DNA of 64,000 bases from Aequorivita marisscotiae (GTDB taxonomy: Bacteria; Bacteroidota; Bacteroidia; Flavobacteriales; Flavobacteriaceae): contig NZ_CP122379.1 in assembly GCF_029814825.1 (NCBI RefSeq), positions 2,542,001 to 2,606,000 of the forward strand. Reading direction: 5' to 3'. The notes beneath the pieces were generated by a model, which was not told the origin of the DNA, searched no databases, and saw only the letters and a program-made list of their open reading frames with translations. Positions 8,377 to 17,480 of this stretch are shown here, piece by piece (the stretch's first letter is position 1; each line of letters begins with the position of its first letter). A program made the translations under genes and the position numbers.

Positions 8377-9636
8377 TTAAAAAGATGCTGCTTTTTTTGA
8401 AATTCGGTAAAAAATGAATGAAGCCACAAACCCTACCGCCGAAAAAATTGCCAACATCCAAAATACTCCCTGATGTCCTTCTTTTCCCGGCGATGCATCT
8501 AAAAAATATCCAATTGCTGGGCCGGCAAAAATTTCGGGAGTATAGCCCATAAAGGATATTATTCCCACCGCCGTTCCTGTTAATGCCAACGGAATATTGC
8601 CCTCTTCCATAACAGCAAAATAAAGAACGCGAGCGGCGTACACCCCAACAGCGGTGATTATTATTGAAAGAAAAAATAAGATATCTGTGCCTTCATTTAC
8701 AATTCCGGAGGAAAAAAGTATTGCTCCAAAAATAGAAAGTATAAAGCCAACACATAAGTAGATAGATGCGCGGGAACGATCTGCAAGAAAACCGATAACA
8801 ACCCCAACAACGGGGCGAATAAACAATAAGAATGTTCCTGTTTTGGCGGCATCAACTTCATTATACAACATTACATCATTGGCATAAAGTGAAAATATAT
8901 CGGTTATTTTATAACCTACGTAAGCGCATATTATAATTATCATTAGCAGCCAAACTGCGGGAAGTTTTAAAACTGTTTTTATATTTTTAAAAGTTATTTT
9001 ATCCAGAGTAGTAGTTTCAGCCTCTTCGTCAACTTTTAGGAAAAAGAATACAATTATTCCTATTAAGGCCACAAGTGCCGAAGAAACATAAATAACATAA
9101 TGAAAGGCTTTTATTTGTTCCTTTGAAGTTATCTGAATATCTGAAACGAAAAGGGAGAACACAAACACTCCTAGCAACCCAAAGAGCGCTCCTACTAATC
9201 CGCGGCCACCGTCTAAAAAGCCAAAAGCTTTTCCTTGGTTTTCGCTACCGCCCCATACCCGAGTAGCCTTTATCATTGCTGACCAAAAAAGAAAGATAGT
9301 TGTAAACCCCCAGAAGCCGTAGAGAATCGTTAATGTTTTAAGAGAAGGAGAGTTTGCGTACACCAATCCGCCCAATGCTGTAAGTAATAAAGCTGTGCCC
9401 ATCAATTTACGGGGCGGGAATCTGTCTGCCAAAGGACCACCAAATAAATAGGAGAAAAAGGCTACAATTCCATAAACCGAGAAGCAAAGCCCCAGTTCGG
9501 TATTATTAATTTGAAAAACTTCGAGTACCGTTGCCCGAAAGACACGCGCCAATACAAAAGGAAGAATAAAAACAGATTCCCCGGCCAAAATTAGTAACGT
9601 AATATAAAGAACGTGTTGACGAGAAATATTTTTCAA
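8377..9636 (-). CDS. MFS transporter
   Basis: This is a 12-helix inner-membrane major facilitator of 419 residues. The MFS loop motif is GGPLADRFPPRKLMG after helix 2. Hydrophobic segments run through the whole chain, with a central cytoplasmic loop near residues 195-215 (KVDEEAETTTLDK). The substrate cannot be told from sequence. Neighbours do not help: a sulfatase-like membrane protein is upstream on the same strand with a gap of about 110 bp. That gap contains two near-identical copies of AAAACTGTTACT, possibly regulatory. Confidence 0.85.
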   Translation of the reverse strand: MKNISRQHVLYITLLILAGESVFILPFVLARVFRATVLEVFQINNTELGLCFSVYGIVAFFSYLFGGPLADRFPPRKLMGTALLLTALGGLVYANSPSLKTLTILYGFWGFTTIFLFWSAMIKATRVWGGSENQGKAFGFLDGGRGLVGALFGLLGVFVFSLFVSDIQITSKEQIKAFHYVIYVSSALVALIGIIVFFFLKVDEEAETTTLDKITFKNIKTVLKLPAVWLLMIIIICAYVGYKITDIFSLYANDVMLYNEVDAAKTGTFLLFIRPVVGVVIGFLADRSRASIYLCVGFILSIFGAILFSSGIVNEGTDILFFLSIIITAVGVYAARVLYFAVMEEGNIPLALTGTAVGIISFMGYTPEIFAGPAIGYFLDASPGKEGHQGVFWMLAIFSAVGFVASFIFYRISKKAASF

Positions 9637-9745
9637 TGAAGTTATTGTTTGTAAAATGATAGCTTTAGTAAAAGTACAGATTTTAAAAAACTGTTACTGC
9701 CGTAAAAACTGTTTACTACTTAATAATATTGGCTGTAAATAGAAG

Positions 9746-11209
9746 TTAAAAAGAAACCTTGTTAAAAACGAAAGTTCCATTTCCGTCAATAACTTCATAA
9801 ACGCCAAACGGAACATCTTGGCTTACAATTAAAAAACTACCGTCGTCTTCCAATTGGTTGCGATACGTTGGCTCCTGGGCGAGATATGAAAATAAAATTC
9901 GGAAGAGGTTTACGTTTGTTTTTAAGTCAGTGTCAAATTCGGGGACTTCGTTGTTGGGCCACCGTATGGCGAGGGTGGCGGCAAAAATAGAGTTTACAAG
10001 GGTAGCGTTTTTTACTTTTCTTTTGAGCTCCCCAGTGTAATTAAAGCCCACATAACCTCCGTGATCTGCAACAATTACAACCAATGCCGAAGGATCGTTT
10101 TCGGTGATTAAAGTAATCATCTGGCGTAACCAAACATTTGCTTTTTCGAGATTATCAATGTAATTTTCTCTTTCTATTTCTTTGCCTTCAGAACCGCTTT
10201 TGGATACCGGAATATGTCCGGGCAGTATTTTTTCTACAAAATAAAAGTTTGTTTGGTCTTTGTTCGCTACAATGGCTTTTTCCATTTCGGCAACAACATT
10301 TACATTCATATCAAACCCGCGCGATAAAAAGGAGAGGTTGTTATAAGCAATGGAGCTGTAATCGTACCCCAATTTTGGTCTGTTAACAATAAGGTATGGC
10401 GATTCTATTAACAATGAAGTTTTATATCCATTTTCGTTAAAGATTGAAAGGGTAGCATTGTTGCCAGCAATACTTTTCCGCAAGCCAAATGCTTCTTTTG
10501 AACTAGGTTTTGGATTTTTATAATAGTGATGTTTCATTGCAAACATTGAACTATTGGAAGTAACCGTATTGGAATAATTGCTGCGAAAATTTGGATAAAT
10601 CTTGAAATTATTTTCACTTAAAAAATTTTCAAAAGCACTATTATCTATAGCGTACGGCGGCTTTTTAAGCATATTGGCATTGGCATAGCCATCAGGTTGA
10701 ATAATATATACGTTTGGTTTTTTCTTAAACTTGGCTTCCAAAATAGTATCCGGAAGTTGTTTCCATTGAGTAGAAAAGTTTAAATTATTAATTATATAAA
10801 AACCCAATTGAAATGCCACAATTAGAGCTAACAGATATTGCAGAAAAATAATTTTCTTTAATTGTTTTTTAAGTAAAAGAGCAAGTAGGAACACCAACAC
10901 TATAACCAGAAGAATAATTTTTTTCTTTGGCCCCAAGATGCTGAAAGTAAGCAAAGACGCAAACCCAACTAAATTTGATAGGGTTAATAACAGTATATAA
11001 TTTTTGGCTACAAAAGGTATTTTTTTGGAAGCTATTTTTATGCAAATATTAATTGCTACCGGAACTAATAAAAAAAACGCCACAAAAAAGCATAACTGGC
11101 CCAAAGAATCCACCAAAGTGAAATTGGAATAATAATTATAAAGAAAAGGATACAGCCCCGTTGCCAGGCCAACCACCACGGGATTCGTGCTTCTAAAGCG
11201 TTTTTTCAT
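9746..11209 (-). CDS. Membrane-anchored sulfatase/alkaline-phosphatase superfamily protein
   Basis: About five transmembrane helices occupy the first 145 residues. A periplasmic hydrolase domain of the alkaline phosphatase superfamily follows. Metal-site candidates are Asp in IIQPDGYAN (about 173) and Asp-His in VIVADHGGYVGF. The layout resembles LtaS/EptA-type phosphotransferases, but the usual catalytic Thr motif is not clear; SNTVTSNSSMF is the best candidate. It may modify an envelope glycan or lipid. It is transcribed divergently from dnaK. Confidence 0.7.
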   Translation of the reverse strand: MKKRFRSTNPVVVGLATGLYPFLYNYYSNFTLVDSLGQLCFFVAFFLLVPVAINICIKIASKKIPFVAKNYILLLTLSNLVGFASLLTFSILGPKKKIILLVIVLVFLLALLLKKQLKKIIFLQYLLALIVAFQLGFYIINNLNFSTQWKQLPDTILEAKFKKKPNVYIIQPDGYANANMLKKPPYAIDNSAFENFLSENNFKIYPNFRSNYSNTVTSNSSMFAMKHHYYKNPKPSSKEAFGLRKSIAGNNATLSIFNENGYKTSLLIESPYLIVNRPKLGYDYSSIAYNNLSFLSRGFDMNVNVVAEMEKAIVANKDQTNFYFVEKILPGHIPVSKSGSEGKEIERENYIDNLEKANVWLRQMITLITENDPSALVVIVADHGGYVGFNYTGELKRKVKNATLVNSIFAATLAIRWPNNEVPEFDTDLKTNVNLFRILFSYLAQEPTYRNQLEDDGSFLIVSQDVPFGVYEVIDGNGTFVFNKVSF

Positions 11210-11264
11210 TTTGTATTATTAATGGGGAAGTAAAGCTACTAATAAAATTCTTCAAGTTGAATTC

Positions 11265-11305
11265 TGACATCCTGTCATAATCATTCTGCTGGCACAATCA
11301 TTGAC
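11265..11305 (+). promoter_or_regulatory. Candidate dnaK control region: TGACA/TGTCA palindrome and sigma-54-like box
   Basis: The palindrome TGACA-TCC-TGTCA (11265-11277) precedes CTGGCACAATCATTGAC (11289-11305). The latter resembles the sigma-54 -24/-12 element TGGCAC-N5-TTGC, but has GA instead of GC at -12. The dnaK ATG is 60 bases downstream. No TANNTTTG box is present, so heat-shock control by another route is likely. This is an inference from the pattern. Confidence 0.35.
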
Positions 11306-11364
11306 TTATAGAACTCGAAAATACGAATACACACAATAAATTATAAACAACAAACAATAATATT

Positions 11365-13278
11365 ATGAGTAAAATAATTGGAATAGACTTAGGTACAACC
11401 AACTCCTGCGTTGCCGTAATGGAAGGTAGCGAGCCAGTAGTTATTCCGAATGCTGAAGGAAAAAGAACTACACCTTCTGTAATTGCATTTGTGGAAGGCG
11501 GCGAAATTAAAGTTGGTGACCCTGCAAAGCGTCAAGCTGTTACCAACCCTACAAAAACCATTAGCTCTATTAAGCGGTTTATGGGAAACAAATATTCTGA
11601 ATCTAAAGTTGAAACAGAATATTCATCGTATAAAGTGGTAAAAGGAGATAACGATACCGCCCGTGTAGATATTGACGGTCGTTTGTACACACCACAAGAA
11701 TTAAGCGCTATGATTCTGCAGAAAATGAAGAAAACTGCAGAAGACTATTTAGGGCAAGACGTTACCCGTGCGGTAATTACCGTTCCTGCGTATTTTAATG
11801 ACAGTCAGCGCCACGCAACCAAAGAAGCAGGCGAAATTGCTGGCCTAAAAGTAGAGCGAATTATAAACGAACCAACTGCTGCGGCACTTGCTTACGGACT
11901 TGATAAAAAAGGAACCGACCAAAAAGTTGTAGTTTTTGACTTTGGTGGAGGTACCCACGACGTTAGTATCCTAGAATTGGGCGACGGGGTTTTTGAAGTA
12001 CTCGCTACAGATGGCGATACCCACTTAGGTGGTGATGATGTAGACCAGAAAATCATTAACTGGTTGGCAGATGAGTTTAAGGCCGAAGAAGATTTTGATC
12101 TTCGCAATGACCCAATGGCACTGCAACGTTTAAAAGAAGCTGCCGAAAAAGCAAAAATTGAACTTTCTTCTGCAGCCCAAACCGAAATTAACTTGCCATA
12201 CGTTACTGCTACTGCTAGCGGCCCAAAACACTTAGTTAAAACATTAACACGTGCAAAGTTTGAGCAGTTAATAGACGATTTGGTAAAAAGAACAATGAAG
12301 CCTTGTGAAACAGCAATGAAAGCTGCTGGATTAACTAAAAGCGATATTGACGAAGTAATACTTGTAGGAGGTTCTACCCGTATTCCCGCGGTGCAGGAAG
12401 CTGTTGAAAAATTCTTTGGAAAAAAACCCCACAAAGGAGTAAACCCAGATGAAGTAGTGGCCATAGGAGCTGCTATTCAAGGTGGAGTTTTAACTGGAGA
12501 TGTAAAAGACGTGCTGCTTTTAGATGTAACGCCACTTTCTCTTGGAATTGAAACTATGGGAGGCGTTATGACTAAATTAATTGAAGCCAATACAACAATT
12601 CCTACCAAGAAAAGTCAGATATTCTCTACTGCGGCAGACAATCAGCCAAGTGTTGAAATTCACGTACTGCAAGGTGAGCGTCCGATGGCAAACGACAACA
12701 AAACAATTGGTCGTTTTCACTTAGACGGAATTCCACCCGCACAACGAGGTACGCCACAAATTGAAGTAACTTTTGATATTGATGCCAATGGTATCATTAA
12801 AGTAAGTGCTACAGATAAGGCTACTAACAAAACGCAAGACATCCGTATTGAGGCTTCTTCTGGATTAACCGAAGAAGAAATCAAAAAGATGAAAGCAGAT
12901 GCAGAAGCAAATGCTGAAAGCGACAAAGCTGCGAAAGAAAAAGTAGACAAACTAAATGAAGCTGATGGAATGATCTTCCAAACTGAGAAACAACTTTCGG
13001 AATTTGGCGACAAATTATCTGATGATAAAAAGAAGCCAATTGAAGAAGCATTGGAAGAATTGAAAAAAGCTTACGAATCTAAAGATGTTGCAACTATTCA
13101 ACCTGCTTTAGATAAAATAAACGAAGCTTGGAAAACTGCTTCAGAAGAAATGTACAAAGCCCAAGCAGAACAGCAAGGTGCCCCAACCGGTGATGCCGGA
13201 GAAGGAGCAGAGCAAGGTAATGCCGGCAACTCTGAAAACAGTGATGTTGAAGATGTAGACTTCGAAGAAGTTAAGTAG
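11365..13278 (+). CDS. dnaK: Molecular chaperone DnaK (Hsp70)
   Basis: This ATP-dependent chaperone folds and disaggregates cytoplasmic proteins together with DnaJ and GrpE. The nucleotide-binding domain starts with [16 protein letters not shown] and has the phosphate loop [14 protein letters not shown]. The substrate-binding domain includes [18 protein letters not shown] Gly/Ala/Glu-rich lid tail ends in the usual EDVDFEEVK. The length, 637 aa, is standard. No dnaJ or grpE is adjacent; a CbpA-type J protein lies 31 kb away. A second copy of the final codons follows the stop, and an intrinsic terminator closes the unit. Confidence 0.99.
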   Translation: MSKIIGIDLGTTNSCVAVMEGSEPVVIPNAEGKRTTPSVIAFVEGGEIKVGDPAKRQAVTNPTKTISSIKRFMGNKYSESKVETEYSSYKVVKGDNDTARVDIDGRLYTPQELSAMILQKMKKTAEDYLGQDVTRAVITVPAYFNDSQRHATKEAGEIAGLKVERIINEPTAAALAYGLDKKGTDQKVVVFDFGGGTHDVSILELGDGVFEVLATDGDTHLGGDDVDQKIINWLADEFKAEEDFDLRNDPMALQRLKEAAEKAKIELSSAAQTEINLPYVTATASGPKHLVKTLTRAKFEQLIDDLVKRTMKPCETAMKAAGLTKSDIDEVILVGGSTRIPAVQEAVEKFFGKKPHKGVNPDEVVAIGAAIQGGVLTGDVKDVLLLDVTPLSLGIETMGGVMTKLIEANTTIPTKKSQIFSTAADNQPSVEIHVLQGERPMANDNKTIGRFHLDGIPPAQRGTPQIEVTFDIDANGIIKVSATDKATNKTQDIRIEASSGLTEEEIKKMKADAEANAESDKAAKEKVDKLNEADGMIFQTEKQLSEFGDKLSDDKKKPIEEALEELKKAYESKDVATIQPALDKINEAWKTASEEMYKAQAEQQGAPTGDAGEGAEQGNAGNSENSDVEDVDFEEVK

Positions 13279-13304
13279 CCTTTACTGAGCGAAATTGAAG
13301 TATA

Positions 13305-13325
13305 GATTTTGAAGAAGTGAAATAA
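13305..13325 (+). pseudogene. Relict second copy of the dnaK C-terminal codons
   Basis: GAT TTT GAA GAA GTG AAA TAA encodes DFEEVK-stop, exactly as the last codons of dnaK do (GAC TTC GAA GAA GTT AAG TAG, 13258-13278). All differences are at third positions. Similarity continues a few bases upstream, with a small misalignment. This looks like the end of a diverged dnaK allele left behind by recombination or duplication. Confidence 0.6.
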
Positions 13326-13348
13326 GTTTCTTTAAATAGTTAAATGCA

Positions 13349-13382
13349 AAAACCGCAATCTTAATTGGTTGCGGTTTTTTTT
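13349..13382 (+). terminator. Intrinsic terminator of dnaK
   Basis: AAAACCGCAA pairs with TTGCGGTTTT around a 10-base loop, and the arm runs into a T-rich tract. It lies 70 bases after the dnaK stop. Confidence 0.85.
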
Positions 13383-13446
13383 GTAATGTGTTGCTCCAAC
13401 TAGCAAGCTAAAACAATTTGCTTATCTTTCTTCAAAATAATAATGT

Positions 13447-14301
13447 ATGGATAATATCTCTACCATCATCCTTGCCGGGTCGCTTATAGTCATTATGTTA
13501 GGAATGGGGCTCACTTTACGAGGCTCAGATTTTAAAAGAATATTTCGCTATCCAAAAGCTATTTTTATTGGGTTAAGCAATCAATTACTTCTTCTGCCAA
13601 TCATTGGTTTTGGTGTTACGTTGTTTTTCCCAATGCAGCCTGAAATTGCAATCGGCGTCATGATTTTGGCAGCTTGTCCGGGTGGACCTACTTCAAATTT
13701 AATTTCGCATTTGGCAAAAGCAGATTTAGCTCTTTCGGTCACGTTGACGGCTTTTAGTAGTTTAATTACTATTTTAACGATTCCGTTTATAGTGAATTTT
13801 GCCTTGGAATATTACTTAGGTGTTGGGCAAGTGGTAGAACTAAATGTACTTTCAACGATTATCCAGATTTTTGTGATTGTTGTTATTCCTATTGCTACTG
13901 GAATGCTGGTGCGCAAGTATCGCCCACATTTTGCCGATAAAATGGCAAAGCCAGTGCGTATAGCTTCAGGCGCAGTACTGGGGTTAATTATTGTTGGCTT
14001 GGTAATTAAAGAAAGAACCAATTTTGTTTCCTATTTTGAGCAAGCAGGAGTTGCTGCCTTGGTATTGAATGTCATAACGATGGTTTTAGGGTATTTTTCA
14101 GCAAAACTGTTTGGGTTAAGTAAAGAAGCAGCACGTTCAATCTCTATTGAATCGGGAATTCAAAATGGTACATTGGCTATTACCATTGCAGTAGTATTGC
14201 TCCATAATGCTTCCTTTGCAATTGTACCAGCAGTATATAGTTTATTAATGTTTTTAACAGGAGGTGTAATAATTTATCTTTTTAATAGAAAAGCAACGTA
14301 G
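13447..14301 (+). CDS. Bile acid:sodium symporter (BASS) family transporter
   Basis: This is a hydrophobic inner-membrane protein of 284 residues with about nine to ten helices. Features typical of the SBF/BASS family are visible: GVMILAACPGGPTSNLISHLAKADLALS early on, and SIESGIQNGTLAITIA near the end, which are the two crossover regions that bind sodium in this fold. The substrate is unknown; bacterial members carry organic anions, keto acids or pantoate. It stands alone between the dnaK terminator and a convergent LRR gene. Confidence 0.88.
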   Translation: MDNISTIILAGSLIVIMLGMGLTLRGSDFKRIFRYPKAIFIGLSNQLLLLPIIGFGVTLFFPMQPEIAIGVMILAACPGGPTSNLISHLAKADLALSVTLTAFSSLITILTIPFIVNFALEYYLGVGQVVELNVLSTIIQIFVIVVIPIATGMLVRKYRPHFADKMAKPVRIASGAVLGLIIVGLVIKERTNFVSYFEQAGVAALVLNVITMVLGYFSAKLFGLSKEAARSISIESGIQNGTLAITIAVVLLHNASFAIVPAVYSLLMFLTGGVIIYLFNRKAT

Positions 14302-14410
14302 GTTTTTTTTCAATAGTTTAAAAAGAGAAACTTGCCATTAAATTTAAAAGCAATTTAATTTAAAATAAGCACACTAGTATTCACTAATAACCCTTTTAAA
14401 ATAGAAATAA

Positions 14411-14437
14411 AAAAAGCGACCAGTGAAGGTCGCTTTT
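14411..14437. terminator. Bidirectional terminator between the BASS transporter and LRR genes
   Basis: AAAAGCGACC pairs with GGTCGCTTTT around a 6-base loop. Runs of A on the left and T on the right allow function on both strands, which suits its position between convergent genes. Confidence 0.8.
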
Positions 14438-14465
14438 CGGAAGTGAGGGAATTTGAGGTATTGAG

Positions 14466-15179
14466 TTAATCTGCATTTTCATCCCTCTCCACGGCTATAA
14501 TAGCTTCAGAAGATTTTGTTTGGAATGGTGAGTTCATTAAATTTAATTTTGAACCGGTGTTGGATAGCACTATAATTGAAAAATCGTTTGGATTGGTAAA
14601 TTCGTTTTCTGCTACAACCAATTCTTTTAAAAACGGGCAATTTGCCAAGCCTTTAGGTAAGGGGCCAGTTAAGCCGTTGTCAAACACGTTAAAAACTTCT
14701 ATTTGCTTAAGGTTCGTTACACTTTCTGGTACCGTTCCTGTTAATTGATTACTACTTAAATGTAATTGCTTTAATTTTGAAAGCTGGCCAATAGATTCTG
14801 GAATTCTTCCGCTAAGCGACGTAGCATTCAGCGCCAAAACTTCTAAATTACTAAGATTTCCTAACTCATCAGGAAGCGTGCCTTCAATTGGATTAAAGGA
14901 TAATTCAAGCGTTTTTAAGTTTTGAAGTTGTCCAATTGAAGAAGGAAGCGTACCGTTTAAATTATTAAACATTAAATCGATCGCAATTATTGAATTATTT
15001 TCTATTGTTATTCCGTGCCATGTAGATACGGGCGCTTTAAGATTCCATTTCGTATTCCACTTTTGTCCGTTGGTAGCTGTATATAGATCTAAAAGAACAG
15101 ATTTTTCTTGTTTGCTTATTTCGGCCATTGCAACAGATGCAACAAATAAACAAATACAGGTTAGTAGTGTAGGTTTCAT
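14466..15179 (-). CDS. Secreted leucine-rich-repeat protein
   Basis: A Sec signal peptide of about 19 residues (LLTCICLFVASVAMA) is followed by an LRR N-cap (DLYTATNGQKWNTKW, then WHGI). About five plant-type repeats with the pattern L-G-x-[IL]-P follow, such as GTLPSSIGQL, GTLPDELGNL, GRIPESIGQL and GTVPESVTNL. Such proteins usually bind proteins or glycans outside the cell. No type IX sorting domain is visible at the C-terminus, unlike the other LRR protein in this window, so it is probably periplasmic or exported another way. The role is unknown. Confidence 0.8.
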   Translation of the reverse strand: MKPTLLTCICLFVASVAMAEISKQEKSVLLDLYTATNGQKWNTKWNLKAPVSTWHGITIENNSIIAIDLMFNNLNGTLPSSIGQLQNLKTLELSFNPIEGTLPDELGNLSNLEVLALNATSLSGRIPESIGQLSKLKQLHLSSNQLTGTVPESVTNLKQIEVFNVFDNGLTGPLPKGLANCPFLKELVVAENEFTNPNDFSIIVLSNTGSKLNLMNSPFQTKSSEAIIAVERDENAD

Positions 15180-15266
15180 AAGTAGCTGATTTAAAAATTA
15201 AGGCATTGTAAAATAACGCGAATTGAAGTTTAAATACAAATTTATTCGACGAAATGCACAAATTTT

Positions 15267-15914
15267 TTAAATCATTTCTGAAATTTTTAGTAAAAAGGGC
15301 TTGTTTACTTCATGGGTACCGTTAAATACTTCAATCTTTAAACGATCTTTAAAGAGATTAGTGCCTTTTAAATATTCCTCGGTTTTTCGCGCTTCGGTAA
15401 TATATTCATCGTTGTTGCCGTATAAATATAATACCTGCGCATGTTCATTTAAGAAATTAAAATCCTTCGGTTGTAATTCGTTGGGAATACCTCCCGAATG
15501 CAATACCAAAACATTGCATTGTAGTTTTCGTCTGGCTACCCATCGTGTGGCGATAGACACGCCTTGAGAGTAACCTAAGACTATAAGATTGGGGATGGGG
15601 CCAGAAAGTTCCTTTTTAAATACTGCATCAACATAATTTAAAATATTCTCTGTTTCAGTAACGGTGTTTTCACGGGTTAGCCAAGAGGCGCCAATATGTT
15701 TAAAACGCTTATCCTGATAATATTTTGAAGGCGCTTGAGGCGCAATAATATAGTTTTCTTCGGCATTTAATTCAGAAAAATAGTTAATAAAATATTTGCT
15801 TAAGTAGCCCATCCCGTGAAAAACTATCCACACATTTTTAGTTTTGTCTGTTAACCTATTCAAAGTGTGGTAAGTATTGGTGCTGGTGTACGAAACCTCT
15901 TTTTGGATGCTCAT
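15267..15914 (-). CDS. Alpha/beta-hydrolase, phospholipase/carboxylesterase-like
   Basis: This is a 215-residue cytoplasmic serine hydrolase. The elements in order are an oxyanion strand IVFHGMG, the nucleophile elbow GYSQG, an acidic residue in YGNNDEY and the catalytic His in NGTHEV. The fold resembles the carboxylesterase/YpfH group. The physiological substrate is unknown. It is divergent from the menaquinone genes, sharing a 45-bp region in which promoter elements for both directions overlap. A TACATTTG box on the minus strand precedes its ATG. Confidence 0.8.
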   Translation of the reverse strand: MSIQKEVSYTSTNTYHTLNRLTDKTKNVWIVFHGMGYLSKYFINYFSELNAEENYIIAPQAPSKYYQDKRFKHIGASWLTRENTVTETENILNYVDAVFKKELSGPIPNLIVLGYSQGVSIATRWVARRKLQCNVLVLHSGGIPNELQPKDFNFLNEHAQVLYLYGNNDEYITEARKTEEYLKGTNLFKDRLKIEVFNGTHEVNKPFLLKISEMI

Positions 15915-15933
15915 TTTGTTTGTTTCAATTTTG

Positions 15934-15949
15934 TATTTTTACAAATGTA
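15934..15949. promoter_or_regulatory. Overlapping divergent -7 elements for the esterase and menaquinone operon
   Basis: The minus strand carries TACATTTG (15942-15949), an exact -7 box for the esterase gene. The plus strand carries TATTTTTA (15934-15941), one mismatch from consensus, 18 bases before the thioesterase ATG. The overlap suggests the two units compete for polymerase. Confidence 0.45.
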
Positions 15950-15959
15950 AACCAATACT

Positions 15960-16385
15960 ATGAAGTACACTAACCAGGAAATTTTGGCTGCATGTAATAA
16001 GATGTGCCAAAACACCTTAATGGAAACCCTGAATATAGAATTTACCCAAATTGGCGATGATTTTTTAATTGCTAAAATGCCTGTAACTCCCAGAGTACAT
16101 CAGCCCGACGGAGTTTTGCATGGCGGTGCTTCTGTTGCTCTCGCCGAAAGTGTGGGAAGTGCGGGCGCCTATTTTTTTCTAAATTCCGATGAAGTTACTA
16201 TTCGCGGAATTGAAATTGCCGCCAATCATGTAAAAAGCATTCGTGATGGCTATGTTTATGCTCACGCCAGTATAATACATAAAGGCCGAACAACGCAACT
16301 ATGGCAAATTAAAATAACCAATGAGGACGGGGCCCTTATTTCTCTCATTAAACTTACAACGATTGCTTTACCCAATAAAAAATAA
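15960..16385 (+). CDS. Hotdog-fold thioesterase, candidate DHNA-CoA thioesterase of menaquinone synthesis
   Basis: This is a PaaI/YdiI-type hotdog protein of 141 residues. The active-site region HQPDGVLHGGASVALAES has the HGG motif and the downstream Glu used as catalytic base by this family. It is the first gene of a unit with menF and menD: its TAA overlaps the menF ATG by one base (TAATG), implying translational coupling. By context I infer that it hydrolyses 1,4-dihydroxy-2-naphthoyl-CoA (the MenI step). A general acyl-CoA thioesterase is possible. Confidence 0.8.
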   Translation: MKYTNQEILAACNKMCQNTLMETLNIEFTQIGDDFLIAKMPVTPRVHQPDGVLHGGASVALAESVGSAGAYFFLNSDEVTIRGIEIAANHVKSIRDGYVYAHASIIHKGRTTQLWQIKITNEDGALISLIKLTTIALPNKK

Positions 16386-17449
16386 TGGACCTACAGCTAT
16401 TTACCCAAAAAATTTCAGCACATTTTAAAAACGAATTACCGTTCGTGCTTTTTTCGCTGCCACAAGAAAATACAATTACTGCCTTGCTACAGCAGTCTAG
16501 TGTGCTTTATAAATCTGACGAGTTTTCAGCAAACGGATTTATTTTCGCTCCATTTAAATTTGAAGGTGAAGCATTTTTTATACCTGAAAGCAATTCGGAA
16601 AAAATTACTTGTGAATTTACCAAAACATCGTTTCAAATGGAGCCTGTGGCTATTGCTGAAAACGATGTAGAAAAGTACGAGTATATAGCATTAGTTGAAA
16701 AAATAATTGAACATATTAAAAAGCGGAAAGCAAAAAAAATTGTTGCTTCACGTTCCAAAGATCTAAACTTAGATCACTTTTCAATTGATACACTGTTAAC
16801 TCGGTTATTTTCGGCATATCCTTCGGCTTTTTGCTATATCTGGTATCATCCAGAAACTGGCTTTTGGTGCGGTGCAACGCCGGAAACTTTGGTTCAAATT
16901 ACAAACGATACTTTTAAAACGATGGCTTTGGCAGGAACCCAACCTTATACCGCTAACGAGGTAAGTTGGGGGCCAAAGGAACTTGATGAACAACAATTGG
17001 TAACAGATGCCATAACAACCAATCTACAGCGCGTAACTTCGCTTTTAAAGGTGTCTAATCCCTATACTTATCAAGCTGGGTCATTACTGCATCTAAAAAC
17101 CGATATTTCGGGCGTTTTGCGTAGTAGAAAAACAACGCTCACTAAAATTGCTGCTGTGGTTCATCCAACTCCGGCAGTCTGTGGTGTTCCTCAAAAATAT
17201 GCCAAACAATTCATTTTAGAAAATGAAGGGTACGATCGTACATTTTATACCGGCTTTTTAGGTCCAATTCAGGAAAACGGAAATCGTGCAATTCTTATGG
17301 TAAATTTGCGATGCATGAAGATTGATAACCACACGGCACACATTTTTGTAGGTGGCGGCATTACTATAGGTTCCAAACCTATGGACGAATGGCAGGAAAC
17401 ACAAAATAAACTACAAACTATGCTACAAGTATTGTCACCAATGCTCTAA
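16385..17449 (+). CDS. menF: Isochorismate synthase
   Basis: It converts chorismate to isochorismate, the entry into menaquinone synthesis. The chorismate-binding domain fills the chain (354 aa), with KKIVASRSKDLNL, GATPETLVQ, HPTPAVCGVP, YTGFLGP, MVNLRCM and VGGGITIGS in the family order. Magnesium-binding Glu residues lie in these blocks. It is translationally coupled to the upstream thioesterase and followed by menD. The neighbouring menD supports isochorismate synthase over a salicylate or anthranilate enzyme. Confidence 0.94.
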   Translation: MDLQLFTQKISAHFKNELPFVLFSLPQENTITALLQQSSVLYKSDEFSANGFIFAPFKFEGEAFFIPESNSEKITCEFTKTSFQMEPVAIAENDVEKYEYIALVEKIIEHIKKRKAKKIVASRSKDLNLDHFSIDTLLTRLFSAYPSAFCYIWYHPETGFWCGATPETLVQITNDTFKTMALAGTQPYTANEVSWGPKELDEQQLVTDAITTNLQRVTSLLKVSNPYTYQAGSLLHLKTDISGVLRSRKTTLTKIAAVVHPTPAVCGVPQKYAKQFILENEGYDRTFYTGFLGPIQENGNRAILMVNLRCMKIDNHTAHIFVGGGITIGSKPMDEWQETQNKLQTMLQVLSPML

Positions 17450-17466
17450 TATTTTTGGCGTCTTCG

Positions 17467-17474
17467 TACCTTTG
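17467..17474 (+). promoter_or_regulatory. Internal -7 promoter element before menD
   Basis: TACCTTTG matches TANNTTTG exactly and ends 6 bases before the menD ATG, implying a nearly leaderless menD transcript in addition to read-through from menF. No clear -33 element was found. Confidence 0.4.
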
Positions 17475-17480
17475 TAATCC

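Noticed and set aside
11892..12464. 190-codon minus-strand frame inside dnaK
   Set aside because: Antisense shadow of a highly conserved coding region; Ser-rich and without motifs.
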